Shown here: positions 1-9,663 of the stretch, in pieces
Position numbering within the stretch: the first letter of the stretch is position 1
How the letters are laid out: the number at the start of each line of letters is the position of its first letter
Assembly: GCF_000686025.1 (NCBI RefSeq)
Contig: NZ_JMLQ01000002.1
Coordinates: 372,001-436,000 of the forward strand
Source of the DNA: Rhodococcus sp. UNC23MFCrub1.1
GTDB taxonomy: Bacteria; Actinomycetota; Actinomycetes; Mycobacteriales; Mycobacteriaceae
Length of the DNA: 64,000 nt
Direction: 5' to 3'
Notes under the pieces: model-generated
Databases searched by the model: none
Told to the model about the DNA's origin: nothing
The model's input: the letters and a program-made list of their open reading frames with translations, nothing else
Position numbers and translations under genes: made by a program

Positions 1-460
1 CGCGGGTGATCCGCAGATCGGCCAGCAGGTCCACCTCGCCGATGCCGACGGTCACCAGTCGGGAACTGCTCGCCAGGTCGGTCAGGCCGCGCAGGGCGGC
101 CGCGGTCTCCACCAGACCCACCATCGCGATGTCCGCGTCTCCGAGTCGCTCGTCCGCCTCCGAGAGGGAGGCCGCCCCGCACTTGGCCACGATGATCCCG
201 GTGACGCCGGGTCGCGCCGCCGCGGCGAGGTCCTCGGCGAGGAACTCGGGTGTCACGCGAACCCACACCTGCGCTCCACCGTCGCGCGGACGGTCCAGCC
301 ACTGCGCGACATCGCTTCTCGCCGTGTCCTTCTGCGCGAGTGGGACCGCGTCCTCGAGGTCGAGGATGACGGCGTCGGCCGGTCCCGAGACGGCCTTGTC
401 GAACAAGGCGGGCTTCACGGCCGGCACGTAGAGGAACGAGCGCGGCATGCGGCGGGTCAT
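1..460 (-). CDS. HpcH/HpaI aldolase / citrate lyase beta-like (CitE) protein, 3' part missing
   Basis: Reading the minus strand from an ATG at 460 gives a protein starting MTRRMPRSFLYVPAVKPALF. It contains the CitE-type N-terminus, FLYVPA...F.KA, then DAVILDLEDAVPLAQK (the metal-binding D/E region of the TIM barrel) and VWVRVTPE and IIVAKC strands. Family members cleave acyl-CoA thioesters such as malyl-, citramalyl- or HMG-CoA, or act on the free 2-hydroxyacid. About 153 residues are visible; the usual length is 270-300, so the C-terminus lies outside the window. The start overlaps the stop of the IclR gene by 4 bases (ATGA), so the two are co-transcribed. An internal ATG at 448 is an alternative start. 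Confidence 0.85.
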   Translation of the reverse strand, partial: MTRRMPRSFLYVPAVKPALFDKAVSGPADAVILDLEDAVPLAQKDTARSDVAQWLDRPRDGGAQVWVRVTPEFLAEDLAAAARPGVTGIIVAKCGAASLSEADERLGDADIAMVGLVETAAALRGLTDLASSSRLVTVGIGEVDLLADLRITR

Positions 461-1257
461 CGGGCGGCCCGCGCTTCGAGGCTCTGCGTGATCGCGCGCG
501 CGGCGGCCAGCACCTGACCGGCGTGCGCCACGTGATCGTCGTCGGCGGTGGAGGAGTAGCGGAAGGCCGGTCCGGAGGAGCTGACCGAGCCGAGCACGTG
601 GCCGGCCGCGTCGAAGAACGGGGCGGCGATGGAGGCGGCGCCGGTGTTGCGCTCGTTGATGGAGGTCCCGTAGCCGGTGTCCCTGATCTCCTGGAGCCGG
701 GCCAGGAACGTCGTCTCGTCGGCGTCCGGAGCGCTTCCCCGCAGCTCCTCGAAGGCCTCGTGCGCGTAGTGCGGCGGAAGGAACGCGAGGATGGCGCGGC
801 TCGAGGCGCCGGAGTGCAGCGGGTACTGCGGGCCGATCTCCACCACCATCTTCACCTCCTGCGGGCTCTCGTACTGGTCCAGGTAGACCCGCCGATGCCC
901 CACCAGGACGGACAACGTCGCCGTCTCGAGGGTCTGCGCACGTAGTCGCCGCAGGATGGGAGCGGCGATGGAACGGACGTCGAGCTGGCTCCATGCCTTC
1001 GTGCCGAGTCCGATGGCCGCGGGCCCGAGGGAGTAGGTGGACTCACCCGCCACCGGCTGCACGATCGAGCGCGATGCCAGGGACTGAAGGATCCGGTGCA
1101 CCACAGCCTTGCTCAGGTCCAGGCGGCGCGCGAGCTCCGTGACACCCAGTGCCCGGTCGGACTGCGCGAAGGACAGCAGGACGTCGGCCACCCGATCCGC
1201 CGATTCGGTTCCCGTCGACGCGGAGTCGGTGCCGGTCGAGCTGGTAGTTGCGGCCAT
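457..1257 (-). CDS. IclR-family transcriptional regulator
   Basis: This 266-residue protein has a winged helix-turn-helix at about residues 37-65 (VTELARRLDLSKAVVHRIL), followed by the IclR effector-binding (GAF-like) domain to the C-terminus. ATG 1257 was chosen because a GGAAGG sequence lies 8 bases upstream. The ATG at 1275 would add six residues but has no ribosome-binding site. The gene is divergent from the ABC importer/hydantoinase operon and overlaps the CitE-like gene, so it probably controls both. Two copies of a 16-base GTTCCGCTSAGCGMAC motif in opposite orientation lie in the divergent intergenic region and are candidate operators. The family assignment is firm; the effector is unknown. 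Confidence 0.9.
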   Translation of the reverse strand: MAATTSSTGTDSASTGTESADRVADVLLSFAQSDRALGVTELARRLDLSKAVVHRILQSLASRSIVQPVAGESTYSLGPAAIGLGTKAWSQLDVRSIAAPILRRLRAQTLETATLSVLVGHRRVYLDQYESPQEVKMVVEIGPQYPLHSGASSRAILAFLPPHYAHEAFEELRGSAPDADETTFLARLQEIRDTGYGTSINERNTGAASIAAPFFDAAGHVLGSVSSSGPAFRYSSTADDDHVAHAGQVLAAARAITQSLEARAAR

Positions 1258-1303
1258 GGGGCCAACCTTCCACATTCGCTGAGTACGTGCGCGGCTTCGG
1301 CGC

Positions 1304-1319
1304 GTTCCGCTGAGCGAAC
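1304..1319. promoter_or_regulatory. Candidate IclR operator, copy 1
   Basis: GTTCCGCTGAGCGAAC. It has a CGCT-G-AGCG dyad core and recurs in inverse orientation at 1413-1428 with 14 of 16 matching bases. It lies just upstream of the IclR start. Confidence 0.5.
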
Positions 1320-1412
1320 CATACCCGTAACAAGAAAGTCATCAAAGAGCCTGTTCTGACCCAGTGATGCGTGTAATACTCAGTACTGCAGGGAATAGCC
1401 ACCCACTAAGTG

Positions 1413-1428
1413 GTGCGCTGAGCGGAAC
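1413..1428. promoter_or_regulatory. Candidate IclR operator, copy 2
   Basis: The minus strand reads GTTCCGCTCAGCGCAC, the inverse partner of the 1304 site. It lies about 75 bases upstream of the importer operon start. Confidence 0.5.
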
Positions 1429-1501
1429 ACAGGCCGTGTCCTTCGGTCACACGGTTTCCCGAGACTCGGCGCCTCGATCGGCGCGGAAGGCAGATCCAAT
1501 C

Positions 1502-2722
1502 ATGAGAAAAGTCGTAGGCGTGCTCGCCGCAGTGGCCCTTCTGGGCACGGCTGCGTGTGGATCCTCGTCCGGATCGGACGGTTCGGGTCCCATCAAGATC
1601 GGATCCGTGCACCCCACCACCGGTGCGCTGGCCGGTGTCGGTGGACTGATGAACGACGGTGCCGCACTGGCCGTCGAGGACATCAACGGTGCCGGCGGCA
1701 TCTCCTCGCTCGAGGGGCGTCCACTGGAACTCGTCACCGGTGACAGCCAGGGCAAGGCGGAGGTCGGCCAGAGTGAGGCGCAGCGTCTGATCGACGACGG
1801 CGCGGTCGCACTGGTGGGCACCTATCAGAGCGACGTGACGCAGAACGTCGCGTCGGTCGCCGAGCGCTCGCGGGTGCCGCTGGTCATCGACGTCGCGGTC
1901 GACGACAAGATCCTCGACCAGGGTTACCAGTACGCATTCCGCATCCAGCCGAACGCCTCCAGCATGGGTACCGACGGCGCCAAGGCGCTCGCGGCCATCG
2001 AGGAGCAGACCGGCCAGCCGATCGATCGCGTGTCGTACCTGCACATCGAGGGCTCGTTCGGTGACAGCGTGTTCGACGCCTTCGAGAAGGAGGCCGCGAA
2101 CCAGGGCATCTCCTCGGTGCAGGAGATCACGTACCCGGCCACCAACTTCTCCGACGCCACGACGCAGGTGCGCGAGGCCGCGGTCTCCAACCCCGACGTC
2201 ATCGTCGCGACGGGCTATTACCCGGACGGTCTGCTGATCGCGAAGGCCGTCGAGCAGTTGAACGTGAACGTCAAGGGTGTCTACGGCATCGCCAACGGCG
2301 CCTTCGACGACAGTTCCTTCCCGGCTGCCGCCGGCACCGCCGGTGAGGGCGTGCTGTCCGCCAACTACCACTTCGATGCCACCAGCGACCGGGTCAACGA
2401 CATCCGCTCGCGCTTCGAGGAGAAGTACGGCCGTCCGATGGAGACGGCGGCGATGCTGTCCTACCAGGCCGTCGAGGTCATCGCGGCGGGACTCGAGGAC
2501 GGCGCCGACGCGGATCCGGAAGCGTTGCGCGAGGCCATCTCCGGCGTCACCATCGACGATCCGCTGCTCGCCTTCTCCGGTCCGATCCAGTTCGACGAGA
2601 CCGGTCAGAACTCCAACGCGACCGTCATCGTGATGCAGGTGCGCGACGGCCAGGTCACCCAGGTCTTCCCGGACGAGTTCGCCACCGAGGCCATCGAGTT
2701 CCCCGCGGGAGCGGGCCGGTGA
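1502..2722 (+). CDS. livK: Branched-chain-type ABC transporter substrate-binding lipoprotein
   Basis: This 406-residue exported lipoprotein has a short basic N-terminus, a hydrophobic stretch and a lipobox ending at Cys19 (LGTAAC). A Ser/Gly linker follows, then a Peripla_BP_6 (LivK-type) fold from IKIGSVHPTTGALA onward. The start at 1502 follows GGAAGG and gives a canonical lipoprotein signal; an in-frame upstream extension to 1364 would spoil it. It is the first gene of the operon livKHMGF-racemase-FAD-hydantoinase-CoA transferase. The protein should deliver the substrate to the permeases encoded next. Similar receptors bind amino acids, but also urea, amides and aromatic or dicarboxylic acids; here the downstream enzymes suggest a non-amino-acid ligand. 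Confidence 0.9.
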   Translation: MRKVVGVLAAVALLGTAACGSSSGSDGSGPIKIGSVHPTTGALAGVGGLMNDGAALAVEDINGAGGISSLEGRPLELVTGDSQGKAEVGQSEAQRLIDDGAVALVGTYQSDVTQNVASVAERSRVPLVIDVAVDDKILDQGYQYAFRIQPNASSMGTDGAKALAAIEEQTGQPIDRVSYLHIEGSFGDSVFDAFEKEAANQGISSVQEITYPATNFSDATTQVREAAVSNPDVIVATGYYPDGLLIAKAVEQLNVNVKGVYGIANGAFDDSSFPAAAGTAGEGVLSANYHFDATSDRVNDIRSRFEEKYGRPMETAAMLSYQAVEVIAAGLEDGADADPEALREAISGVTIDDPLLAFSGPIQFDETGQNSNATVIVMQVRDGQVTQVFPDEFATEAIEFPAGAGR

Positions 2723-3702
2723 CGGTCGTCGCCGAGAGCGCGGCCACGGAGAAGACCCGGCGCGCCGTGAATCCCGGCGTCGCCGTCGGGGGAGCGCTCG
2801 TGGTGATCCTCGCCGTCATCTTCTTCGTCGGCGGCAAGGACCAGGGCCTGGTCGGCCAGGCCATCGTGTCCGGTCTGCTGCTCGGCGGGGTCTACGCGCT
2901 GATCTCGGTCGGCCTGACACTCATCTTCGGTGTGCTCGGCATCGTGAACTTCGCCCAGGGCGCGATGCTCACCCTGGCGATGTACATCGTGTACGCGCTC
3001 TCGACGGCGGGGTTGCCCGTCTACGTGGCAACGCTTCTCGCAGTCCCCGTCATGTTCGTGTTCGGCATGATCGTGCAGGCCACCCTGCTCACCAAGCTCA
3101 CCATCGGCGGGAGCCACGAGGGGCCGCTGCTGGTCACCCTCGGGTTGTCGTTGCTCATCATCAACGTGCTCCTCATGGTCTTCGGTGGTCGGCCCAAGTC
3201 GGTGGAGGCGCCCGTGGACGGATCGATCTCGATCCTCGGCACCGTCGCGGCCTGGCCTCGGGTGCTCGCGTTCGTCGGTGCCGCGGTCGTGGCGATCGCG
3301 CTCAAGTCGGTGCTCGAACGCACGCGCCTCGGGTTGTCGATCCGCGCGGTGGCGTCGAACTCGGAGGGCGCCAAGCTCGTCGGAGTCGACATCGGCCGGG
3401 TCTACGCGCTGACGTTCGGTATCGGCGCGGCCTGCGTGGCCGTCGCCGGCGGTCTCATGACACCGTTCACGTCCCTCACCCCGTCGGTGGGCGAGCAGTT
3501 CACGATTCTCGCCTTCGTCATCGTGGTGCTGGGCGGTCTCGGCAGTGTCGTCGGAGCCATGGTCGGCGGCATCGTCATCGGTCTGGTCCAGACGGTCGGC
3601 GCCCTGTACCTCCCCGGTACCGGATCGCTGATCCTCGTCTTCGCCGTGTTCGTCATGGTGCTCTTTCTCAAGCCCGAAGGTCTGTACGGAGGACGCCGAT
3701 GA
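2719..3702 (+). CDS. livH: Branched-chain-type ABC transporter permease (LivH-like)
   Basis: This is a 327-residue integral membrane protein with about eight hydrophobic segments. It carries the LivH signatures GLLLGGVYALISVGLTLIFG and GVLGIVNFAQGAML. It starts at GTG 2719, overlapping the stop of the binding-protein gene by 4 bases (GTGA). With the next gene product it should form the transmembrane channel of the importer. Length and motif order are normal for the family. Confidence 0.9.
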   Translation: MTVVAESAATEKTRRAVNPGVAVGGALVVILAVIFFVGGKDQGLVGQAIVSGLLLGGVYALISVGLTLIFGVLGIVNFAQGAMLTLAMYIVYALSTAGLPVYVATLLAVPVMFVFGMIVQATLLTKLTIGGSHEGPLLVTLGLSLLIINVLLMVFGGRPKSVEAPVDGSISILGTVAAWPRVLAFVGAAVVAIALKSVLERTRLGLSIRAVASNSEGAKLVGVDIGRVYALTFGIGAACVAVAGGLMTPFTSLTPSVGEQFTILAFVIVVLGGLGSVVGAMVGGIVIGLVQTVGALYLPGTGSLILVFAVFVMVLFLKPEGLYGGRR

Positions 3703-4738
3703 CCACCACGACGGATGTCTCGACGGACTCCGCGTCCGACACGCGGCTGAAGGACTCCTGGCTGCGACGCCAGTTGCTCACGCTCGTCATCGGATTCGTG
3801 GTCGTCGCCGCGTTCCCGCTCGTGCTCGGCGAGCAGGCGCAGACGGTCGCTGTCCGGACATTGATCTTCGCGATCATGGCGGTCGGCTGGAACCTCATGA
3901 GCGGCTTCGGCGGCATGTTCAGCTTCGGTCACGCGGCGTTCTTCGGCATCGGCGCGTACACCGGTGCGTATCTGCTGGTGGAGCACGGCATCTCGCCGTG
4001 GATCTCCATGCTCGTCGGCGCCGTGGTGTCCGCCGCGGTGGGCACCACCATCGCCTACCTGTGCTTGCGCTACCGGCTGGCCGGGTCGTACTTCGCCCTG
4101 GCGACGTTCGCCTTCGCGCAGATGTTCCTGCTGCTCGTGCAGAATCTCGAGGTCTTCAACAAGACCGAGGGCTTCAACGTGCCGATCCTGCCGCGTGATT
4201 CGTGGTGGATGCTGCAGTTCGAGAAGGGCAGTGCCACCTACCTGTGGATCCCGTTGGTGATCCTGGCGCTCGCGGTGCTGGGCACCATCTTCTACGTCCG
4301 GTCCCGCCCGGGGCAGTACGTGCAGGCGATCCGTGACGACGCCACCGCGGCAGCCTCTCTCGGCATCGACACGATGAAGTACCGGCTCATCGCGGTCGCG
4401 GCGAGCTGCGCCCTCACGGCCGTGGCCGGCGTGTACTACGTGCAGTACTACTTCTTCGTGGGACCCGAGCAGGCATTCGGATCCGCGGTGTCCGTCGAGG
4501 CCATCGTCCCGGCCGTCATCGGCGGCATCGGGACCATCTGGGGACCGGTGCTCGGCGCCGCGGTCATCGGGCCGCTGTCGGAGCTCATCAACGAGCTGCT
4601 GCGCAACCCGCCCGCGTTCCTCGAGTTCCTCCAGGGATCCATCGGACTCGACGTGGCGGTCTACTCGGTGATTCTCATCCTGATCGTGATCTTCCTGCCC
4701 AAGGGGATCTTCGGCACGATTCGCGAGAGGTGGCGCAA

Positions 4739-4742
<4 letters not shown>
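3699..4742 (+). CDS. livM: Branched-chain-type ABC transporter permease (LivM-like)
   Basis: This 347-residue membrane protein has the LivM hallmarks NLMSGFGGMFSFGHAAFFGIGAY and GIGTIWGPVLGA. It carries about 30 hydrophilic N-terminal residues, also common in LivM. The ATG at 3699 overlaps the livH stop by 4 bases. It is the second permease half of the importer. Confidence 0.9.
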
Positions 4743-5454
<712 letters not shown>

Positions 5455-5458
<4 letters not shown>

Positions 5459-6159
5459 TGCTCGAGATCGACGATCTGCACGCCGGCTACCGGCGACTGG
5501 AGATCCTGCACGGTGTCACGATGCATCTGGAGAAGGACGAGATCGTCTCTCTCATCGGAGCCAACGGCGCCGGCAAGACCACGACGCTGCGCGCCCTGTC
5601 GGGTCTGGTCACGCCCAGCAAGGGCCGCATCATGTTGGACGGCAACGACATCAGTGGCAACCGCGCCGATCGCATCGTCCGGTCGGGACTGGTGCACGTC
5701 GCCCAGGACCGCGCACTCTTCGGTTCGCTGCCGGTCTCCGAGAACCTGGAGATGGGCGCGTACACCCAGAAGCGTGGGTCCACGAAGGAGTCGCTCGACC
5801 GCGTCTTCGATCTGTTCCCCATTCTCGCCGAGCGGCGGACCCAGCGCGCGGACACCATGTCCGGCGGTCAGCAGCAGATGCTGGCCATCGGCCGCGCCAT
5901 GATGTCGAAGCCGCGTGTGCTCACGCTCGACGAACCGTCCGTCGGCCTGGCGCCGAAGCTCGCCGCCGAGGTCCTCGAGGCCATCGTGCGGATCCGCGAG
6001 ACCGGGGTGACCGTGCTGATCGTCGAGCAGAACGCCGCACAGGCACTCGCGATCTCCGACCGCGCCTACGTCATCGAGAGCGGATCCATCGTGCTCACCG
6101 GTACAGGAGCCGAGCTCGCCCACGACGATCGCGTCAAGGCTGCGTACCTCGGCATCTGA
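5455..6159 (+). CDS. livF: Branched-chain-type ABC transporter ATPase (LivF-like)
   Basis: This 234-residue ATPase has Walker A GANGAGKTT near residues 35-43, a canonical signature MSGGQQQMLAIGRAM, Walker B VLTLDEPSVGL and the switch His-equivalent region VEQNA. This is the LivF pattern. The ATGATG start overlaps the livG stop. It completes a five-gene importer followed, 28 bases later, by catabolic genes. Confidence 0.9.
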
Positions 6160-6187
6160 TGCCGCACCTCTCGTCAGGAGTTTCTTC

Positions 6188-6820
6188 GTGCGATTGCTCG
6201 CATACACCCCCATCCATGTCGACTTCGCCGAGTTCCGGCGACGTCAGGAGCGGTACGACGCACTGAGCCCGGTGGGCGTGTCCGTCGTCCTGCGCAACAT
6301 CGGTCCCGATGCTCCGCGCGCGTTGGACACCGAGGCCGACGTCCGAGCGTCCGAAGTGGCGCTGGCCGCCGCCTTCCGCGTGTCCGATCCGGACGAGTTC
6401 GACGGGTACCTGCCCGACTGCGTGCTCGATCCGTGTGCGGAGGAGGCGGACTCCTTCGAGCGTCCCCTGTACGGACTGACGCGACTCACCGCGTCGTTCT
6501 ACGCCTCGCAGGGCCACCGCCTCGGCGCCCTCGCCCGCAATGCCGCCATCGCTGCCGAACTCGACCGCCGCGTGGCGGGTTACGGCATCCCCGCCGAGCC
6601 GACCGTCGTCATGGACCTGTCGTTCGACGACATCGCGGACTCGCGGGCCTGGGCCGACGCGGTCACCGTCCACGCTCGTGCGCTGACGTGTTCGGTGGCC
6701 ATCAACGCGTGCTCGGCGGTCGATCTCACCGGGCCGCGAACCACACCGCTGGTCGTGGATCCCACGGCCACCGCCCTGCGCCTGCTCGCACTGCGCGACG
6801 AGCTGGAGCCGGCATCGTGA
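6188..6820 (+). CDS. Asp/Glu/hydantoin racemase-family protein
   Basis: This 210-residue protein matches the family in its two half-sites. The first Cys region is FDGYLPDCVLDPCAEEA and the second is VAINACSAVDL, followed by PLVVDPTATALRLL, like the PViDp...A.. strand of hydantoin racemases. Family enzymes epimerise hydantoins or amino acids or cleave/isomerise related acids using two Cys. The start is GTG 6188 with an AGGAG sequence about 8 bases upstream. The N-terminus (RLLAYTPIHVDFAEFRRRQ) departs from the usual INPNTS motif, so the substrate may not be a hydantoin. It is translationally coupled (GTGA) to the flavin oxidoreductase. Confidence 0.7.
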   Translation: MRLLAYTPIHVDFAEFRRRQERYDALSPVGVSVVLRNIGPDAPRALDTEADVRASEVALAAAFRVSDPDEFDGYLPDCVLDPCAEEADSFERPLYGLTRLTASFYASQGHRLGALARNAAIAAELDRRVAGYGIPAEPTVVMDLSFDDIADSRAWADAVTVHARALTCSVAINACSAVDLTGPRTTPLVVDPTATALRLLALRDELEPAS

Positions 6821-8184
6821 GCGCGGACGGACCCGATCTGATCGTCGCCGGCGCCGGCGGCGGACTGATCGCCGCGCTGCGTGCCGCCGAGCACGGACTC
6901 GACGTGCTGGTCGTCGAGGCCAGCGACCACTTCAAGCGCGGCAACAACACTGCGATGTCGACGGCCATGATCCCCGGTGCGGGGTCCCGCTGGCAGCGTG
7001 AGGCGGGCATCGAGGACTCCCCGGAGACGTTCGTCGAGGACGTGCTCCGCAAGACGAAGGGCACGGCCGACGCAGAACTCGCCGGAGCCCTCGCCCGCGT
7101 GAGCGCGCCACTCGTCGAATGGATGGCGGATCACCTCGAGGTGCCGTTGTCGCTGGTCACCGATTTCGCCTACCCCGGTCACTCGGCACTGCGCTGCCAC
7201 ACCGTCGAGGGTCGGCACGGAAGCGTGTTGCTGGAGCACCTGGTGCGCGCGGTGACGGCGGAGCCGCGCATCGACGTTCTGGCACCGGCCCGGCTGACCG
7301 ACGTCCGCGTCGACGACGGTCGCGTCACCGCCGCGGTGATCACGCTCCCGGACGGATCGACCGAGACGATCCCCACCGACGCGGTGCTGTTGGCCACCAA
7401 CGGGTACGGCGGCGACCACGAGCGGGTCGCCACCCACGTCCCCGAGATCGCGCATGCTCGCTACCACGGCAGCGAGCACTCCCGCGGAGACGCGCTCACC
7501 ATCGGTGACCGTCTCGGCGCCGCGACCGCGTATCTCGATGCGTACCAGGGGCATGCGGCGCTGTCGAAGAAGGCGTCGACCCTGGTCGGGTGGGCCACCG
7601 TCATGCACGGGGGCGTCGTCCTCGACCTCACGGGACGACGCTTCGGTGACGAGACGACGGGCTACTCCGAGTACGCCGCCCATCTCGCGGCCCGCCCGGA
7701 GTCCGAGGGCGTCATCGTCATCGACCGCGACATCCACGACAAGTGTCTGTCGTTCACCGACTTTCGTCAGACGGTCGATTCGGGCGCCGTCGTGTGGGCG
7801 GACACGCCGGCCGAGCTGGCCGACGCGCTGGGGCTCCCCGCCGATGCCGTCGTCGACGAACTCGCGGCCGTCGAGAGGTACGCGCGGGGTGAGGAGTCGG
7901 ACCCGCACGGGCGCACCTCGTTCGAGCACGAGCTCACCGGGCCGTACGCGGCGATCCGCATCGTCCCCGCGCTGTTCCACACCCAGGGCGGCCTCGTCGT
8001 CGACGGGAACGCTCGGGTCCTGCGAACCGACGGCACCGCGATCGAGGGACTGTTCGCCTCCGGCGGCGCTGCGATGGGCATCTCGGGCCACGGCGCCGCG
8101 GGGTACCTCGCCGGCAACGGATTGCTGCCCGCACTCGGACTCGCTTATCTGGCCGCAGATGTCGTGGCCGGTACTCATCACTAG
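6817..8184 (+). CDS. FAD-dependent oxidoreductase, fumarate reductase/ketosteroid dehydrogenase-like
   Basis: This 455-residue flavoprotein starts at GTG 6817, overlapping the racemase stop. It has an N-terminal FAD-binding Rossmann motif (VAGAGGGLIAALRAAEHG) and a second flavin-contact region near the C-terminus (GLFASGGAAMGISGHGAAGYLAGNG). This is the FAD_binding_2 architecture of fumarate reductases and 3-ketosteroid dehydrogenases. Such enzymes add or remove hydrogens across a C=C bond next to a carbonyl. Its position between a racemase and a hydantoinase suggests it (de)saturates the operon substrate. The reaction itself cannot be told from the sequence. Confidence 0.8.
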   Translation: MSADGPDLIVAGAGGGLIAALRAAEHGLDVLVVEASDHFKRGNNTAMSTAMIPGAGSRWQREAGIEDSPETFVEDVLRKTKGTADAELAGALARVSAPLVEWMADHLEVPLSLVTDFAYPGHSALRCHTVEGRHGSVLLEHLVRAVTAEPRIDVLAPARLTDVRVDDGRVTAAVITLPDGSTETIPTDAVLLATNGYGGDHERVATHVPEIAHARYHGSEHSRGDALTIGDRLGAATAYLDAYQGHAALSKKASTLVGWATVMHGGVVLDLTGRRFGDETTGYSEYAAHLAARPESEGVIVIDRDIHDKCLSFTDFRQTVDSGAVVWADTPAELADALGLPADAVVDELAAVERYARGEESDPHGRTSFEHELTGPYAAIRIVPALFHTQGGLVVDGNARVLRTDGTAIEGLFASGGAAMGISGHGAAGYLAGNGLLPALGLAYLAADVVAGTHH

Positions 8185-8196
8185 AGAAGGATTGTC

Positions 8197-9663
8197 ATGA
8201 CGAAGCTTCTGATCACCAATGCCCGAGTCGTACGTCCGGGCGCCGATCATCCCGAGGACGGCGAATTCCTCGACCTGCTGATCGAGGACGGGAAGTTCAC
8301 CCGCATCGAGGCGGGGATCGATCCGTCCAGCGCCGACACCGTCATCGACGCCGCCGGCAAGGTCGCGTTCCCCGGAGTGGTGGACGCGCACCAACACTGG
8401 GGCATCTACAACCCGTTGGGCGAGGACGCCTACACCGAGTCCAGGGCCTGCGTGCAGGGCGGTGTCACCACCTCGCTGTCCTACATGCGCACCGGTCAGT
8501 ACTACATGAACACCGGCGGCTCCTACGCCGACGTGTTCCCGACGGTGCTCGAGGCCACCGAGGGCAAGCCGTTCGTCGACTACGCGTACCACCTCGCGCC
8601 GATGTCGAAGGAGCACATCGCCGAGATCCCCTCGCTCATCACCGATCACGGTGTGACGTCGTTCAAGATCTTCATGTTCTACGGCAGCCACGGGCTGCAC
8701 GGGCGCTCGACCGACCAGAGCGAATTTCTCATGACGCCGGAGGGCGAGCGCTACGACCTCGCGCATTTCGAGTTCGTCATGCGCGGCATCCAGGCCGCAC
8801 GGGAGCAGCTCGGTGACAAGGCCGATCACATCTCGCTCTCGCTGCACTGCGAGACCGCCGAGATCATGAGCGCCTACACCAAGCTCGTCGAGGAGGAGGG
8901 AACGCTCACCGGCCTCGCGGCGTACAGCGCCTCGCGTCCACCGCACTCCGAGGGGCTCGCGGTCACCATCGCGTCGTTCCTCGCCGACGAGACGCAGCTG
9001 CCCAACATCAACCTGCTGCACCTCTCCTCCCGCAAGGCCCTCACCGCCGCGATGCGGATGGCGAAGGCGTTCCCGCACGTCAACTTCCGTCGCGAGGTGA
9101 CCATCGGTCACCTGCTCGCCGACATCGACACCGCCTACGGACTGGGCGGCAAGGTCAACCCGCCGCTGCGCCCGCGCGACGACGTCGAGGCCCTGTGGGA
9201 GCACCTGCTCGGCGGCGACATCGACTGGGTGGTCAGCGATCACGCGTGCTGCAAGGACGAGAAGAAGTTCGCCGAGGACCGCGGCGACATCTTCGCGGCC
9301 AAGTCGGGATTCGGCGGCGCCGAGTACCTGCTGCCGGGACTGGTCAGCGAGGGCCGCAAGCGCGGACTCAGCTGGCGCCGCATCGCGGAGCTGACGTCGC
9401 TCAATCCCGCTCGTCGCTACGGACTTCCGGGCAAGGGCGAGATCGCCGTCGGTATGGACGCCGACCTGGCACTGGTCGATCCCGATCACACGTGGACGGT
9501 GCGTCCCGAGGATTCGGAGTCCACGCAGGAGTACACCCCCTTCGAGGGCTTCGAACTCGGCGCGAAGGTCACCGACACGTTCGTGCGTGGACATCGCGTG
9601 CTCGACAACGGCGCTGTCGCGGGGGAGCCCACCGGCCGCTACCTGCACAGGCCCTACAAGTGA
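8197..9663 (+). CDS. Dihydropyrimidinase/hydantoinase-like amidohydrolase
   Basis: This 488-residue member of the cyclic amidohydrolase superfamily has a complete dinuclear metal site. It shows H65-Q-H67 (VVDAHQH), a lysine in SFKIFM (K157, probably carbamylated), H218 in LSLHCET, H275 in LLHLSS and D348 in VVSDHA. Family members open cyclic amides (dihydropyrimidines, hydantoins, imides, allantoin). The HxH stretch is DAHQHWG rather than the DVHTH of classic hydantoinases, so the substrate is uncertain. An AGAAGG ribosome-binding site precedes ATG 8197. It is probably the ring-opening step of the operon. Confidence 0.85.
   Translation: MTKLLITNARVVRPGADHPEDGEFLDLLIEDGKFTRIEAGIDPSSADTVIDAAGKVAFPGVVDAHQHWGIYNPLGEDAYTESRACVQGGVTTSLSYMRTGQYYMNTGGSYADVFPTVLEATEGKPFVDYAYHLAPMSKEHIAEIPSLITDHGVTSFKIFMFYGSHGLHGRSTDQSEFLMTPEGERYDLAHFEFVMRGIQAAREQLGDKADHISLSLHCETAEIMSAYTKLVEEEGTLTGLAAYSASRPPHSEGLAVTIASFLADETQLPNINLLHLSSRKALTAAMRMAKAFPHVNFRREVTIGHLLADIDTAYGLGGKVNPPLRPRDDVEALWEHLLGGDIDWVVSDHACCKDEKKFAEDRGDIFAAKSGFGGAEYLLPGLVSEGRKRGLSWRRIAELTSLNPARRYGLPGKGEIAVGMDADLALVDPDHTWTVRPEDSESTQEYTPFEGFELGAKVTDTFVRGHRVLDNGAVAGEPTGRYLHRPYK

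Noticed and set aside
1-431. 141-codon plus-strand frame at the left edge
   Set aside because: Ser/Arg-rich shadow; the minus strand encodes a CitE-like protein with family motifs.
6580-9648. 1022-codon open frame on the minus strand
   Set aside because: It lies antisense to the racemase, FAD enzyme and hydantoinase, all of which have clear family motifs. Long antisense frames are expected at this GC content, and its translation is low-complexity.
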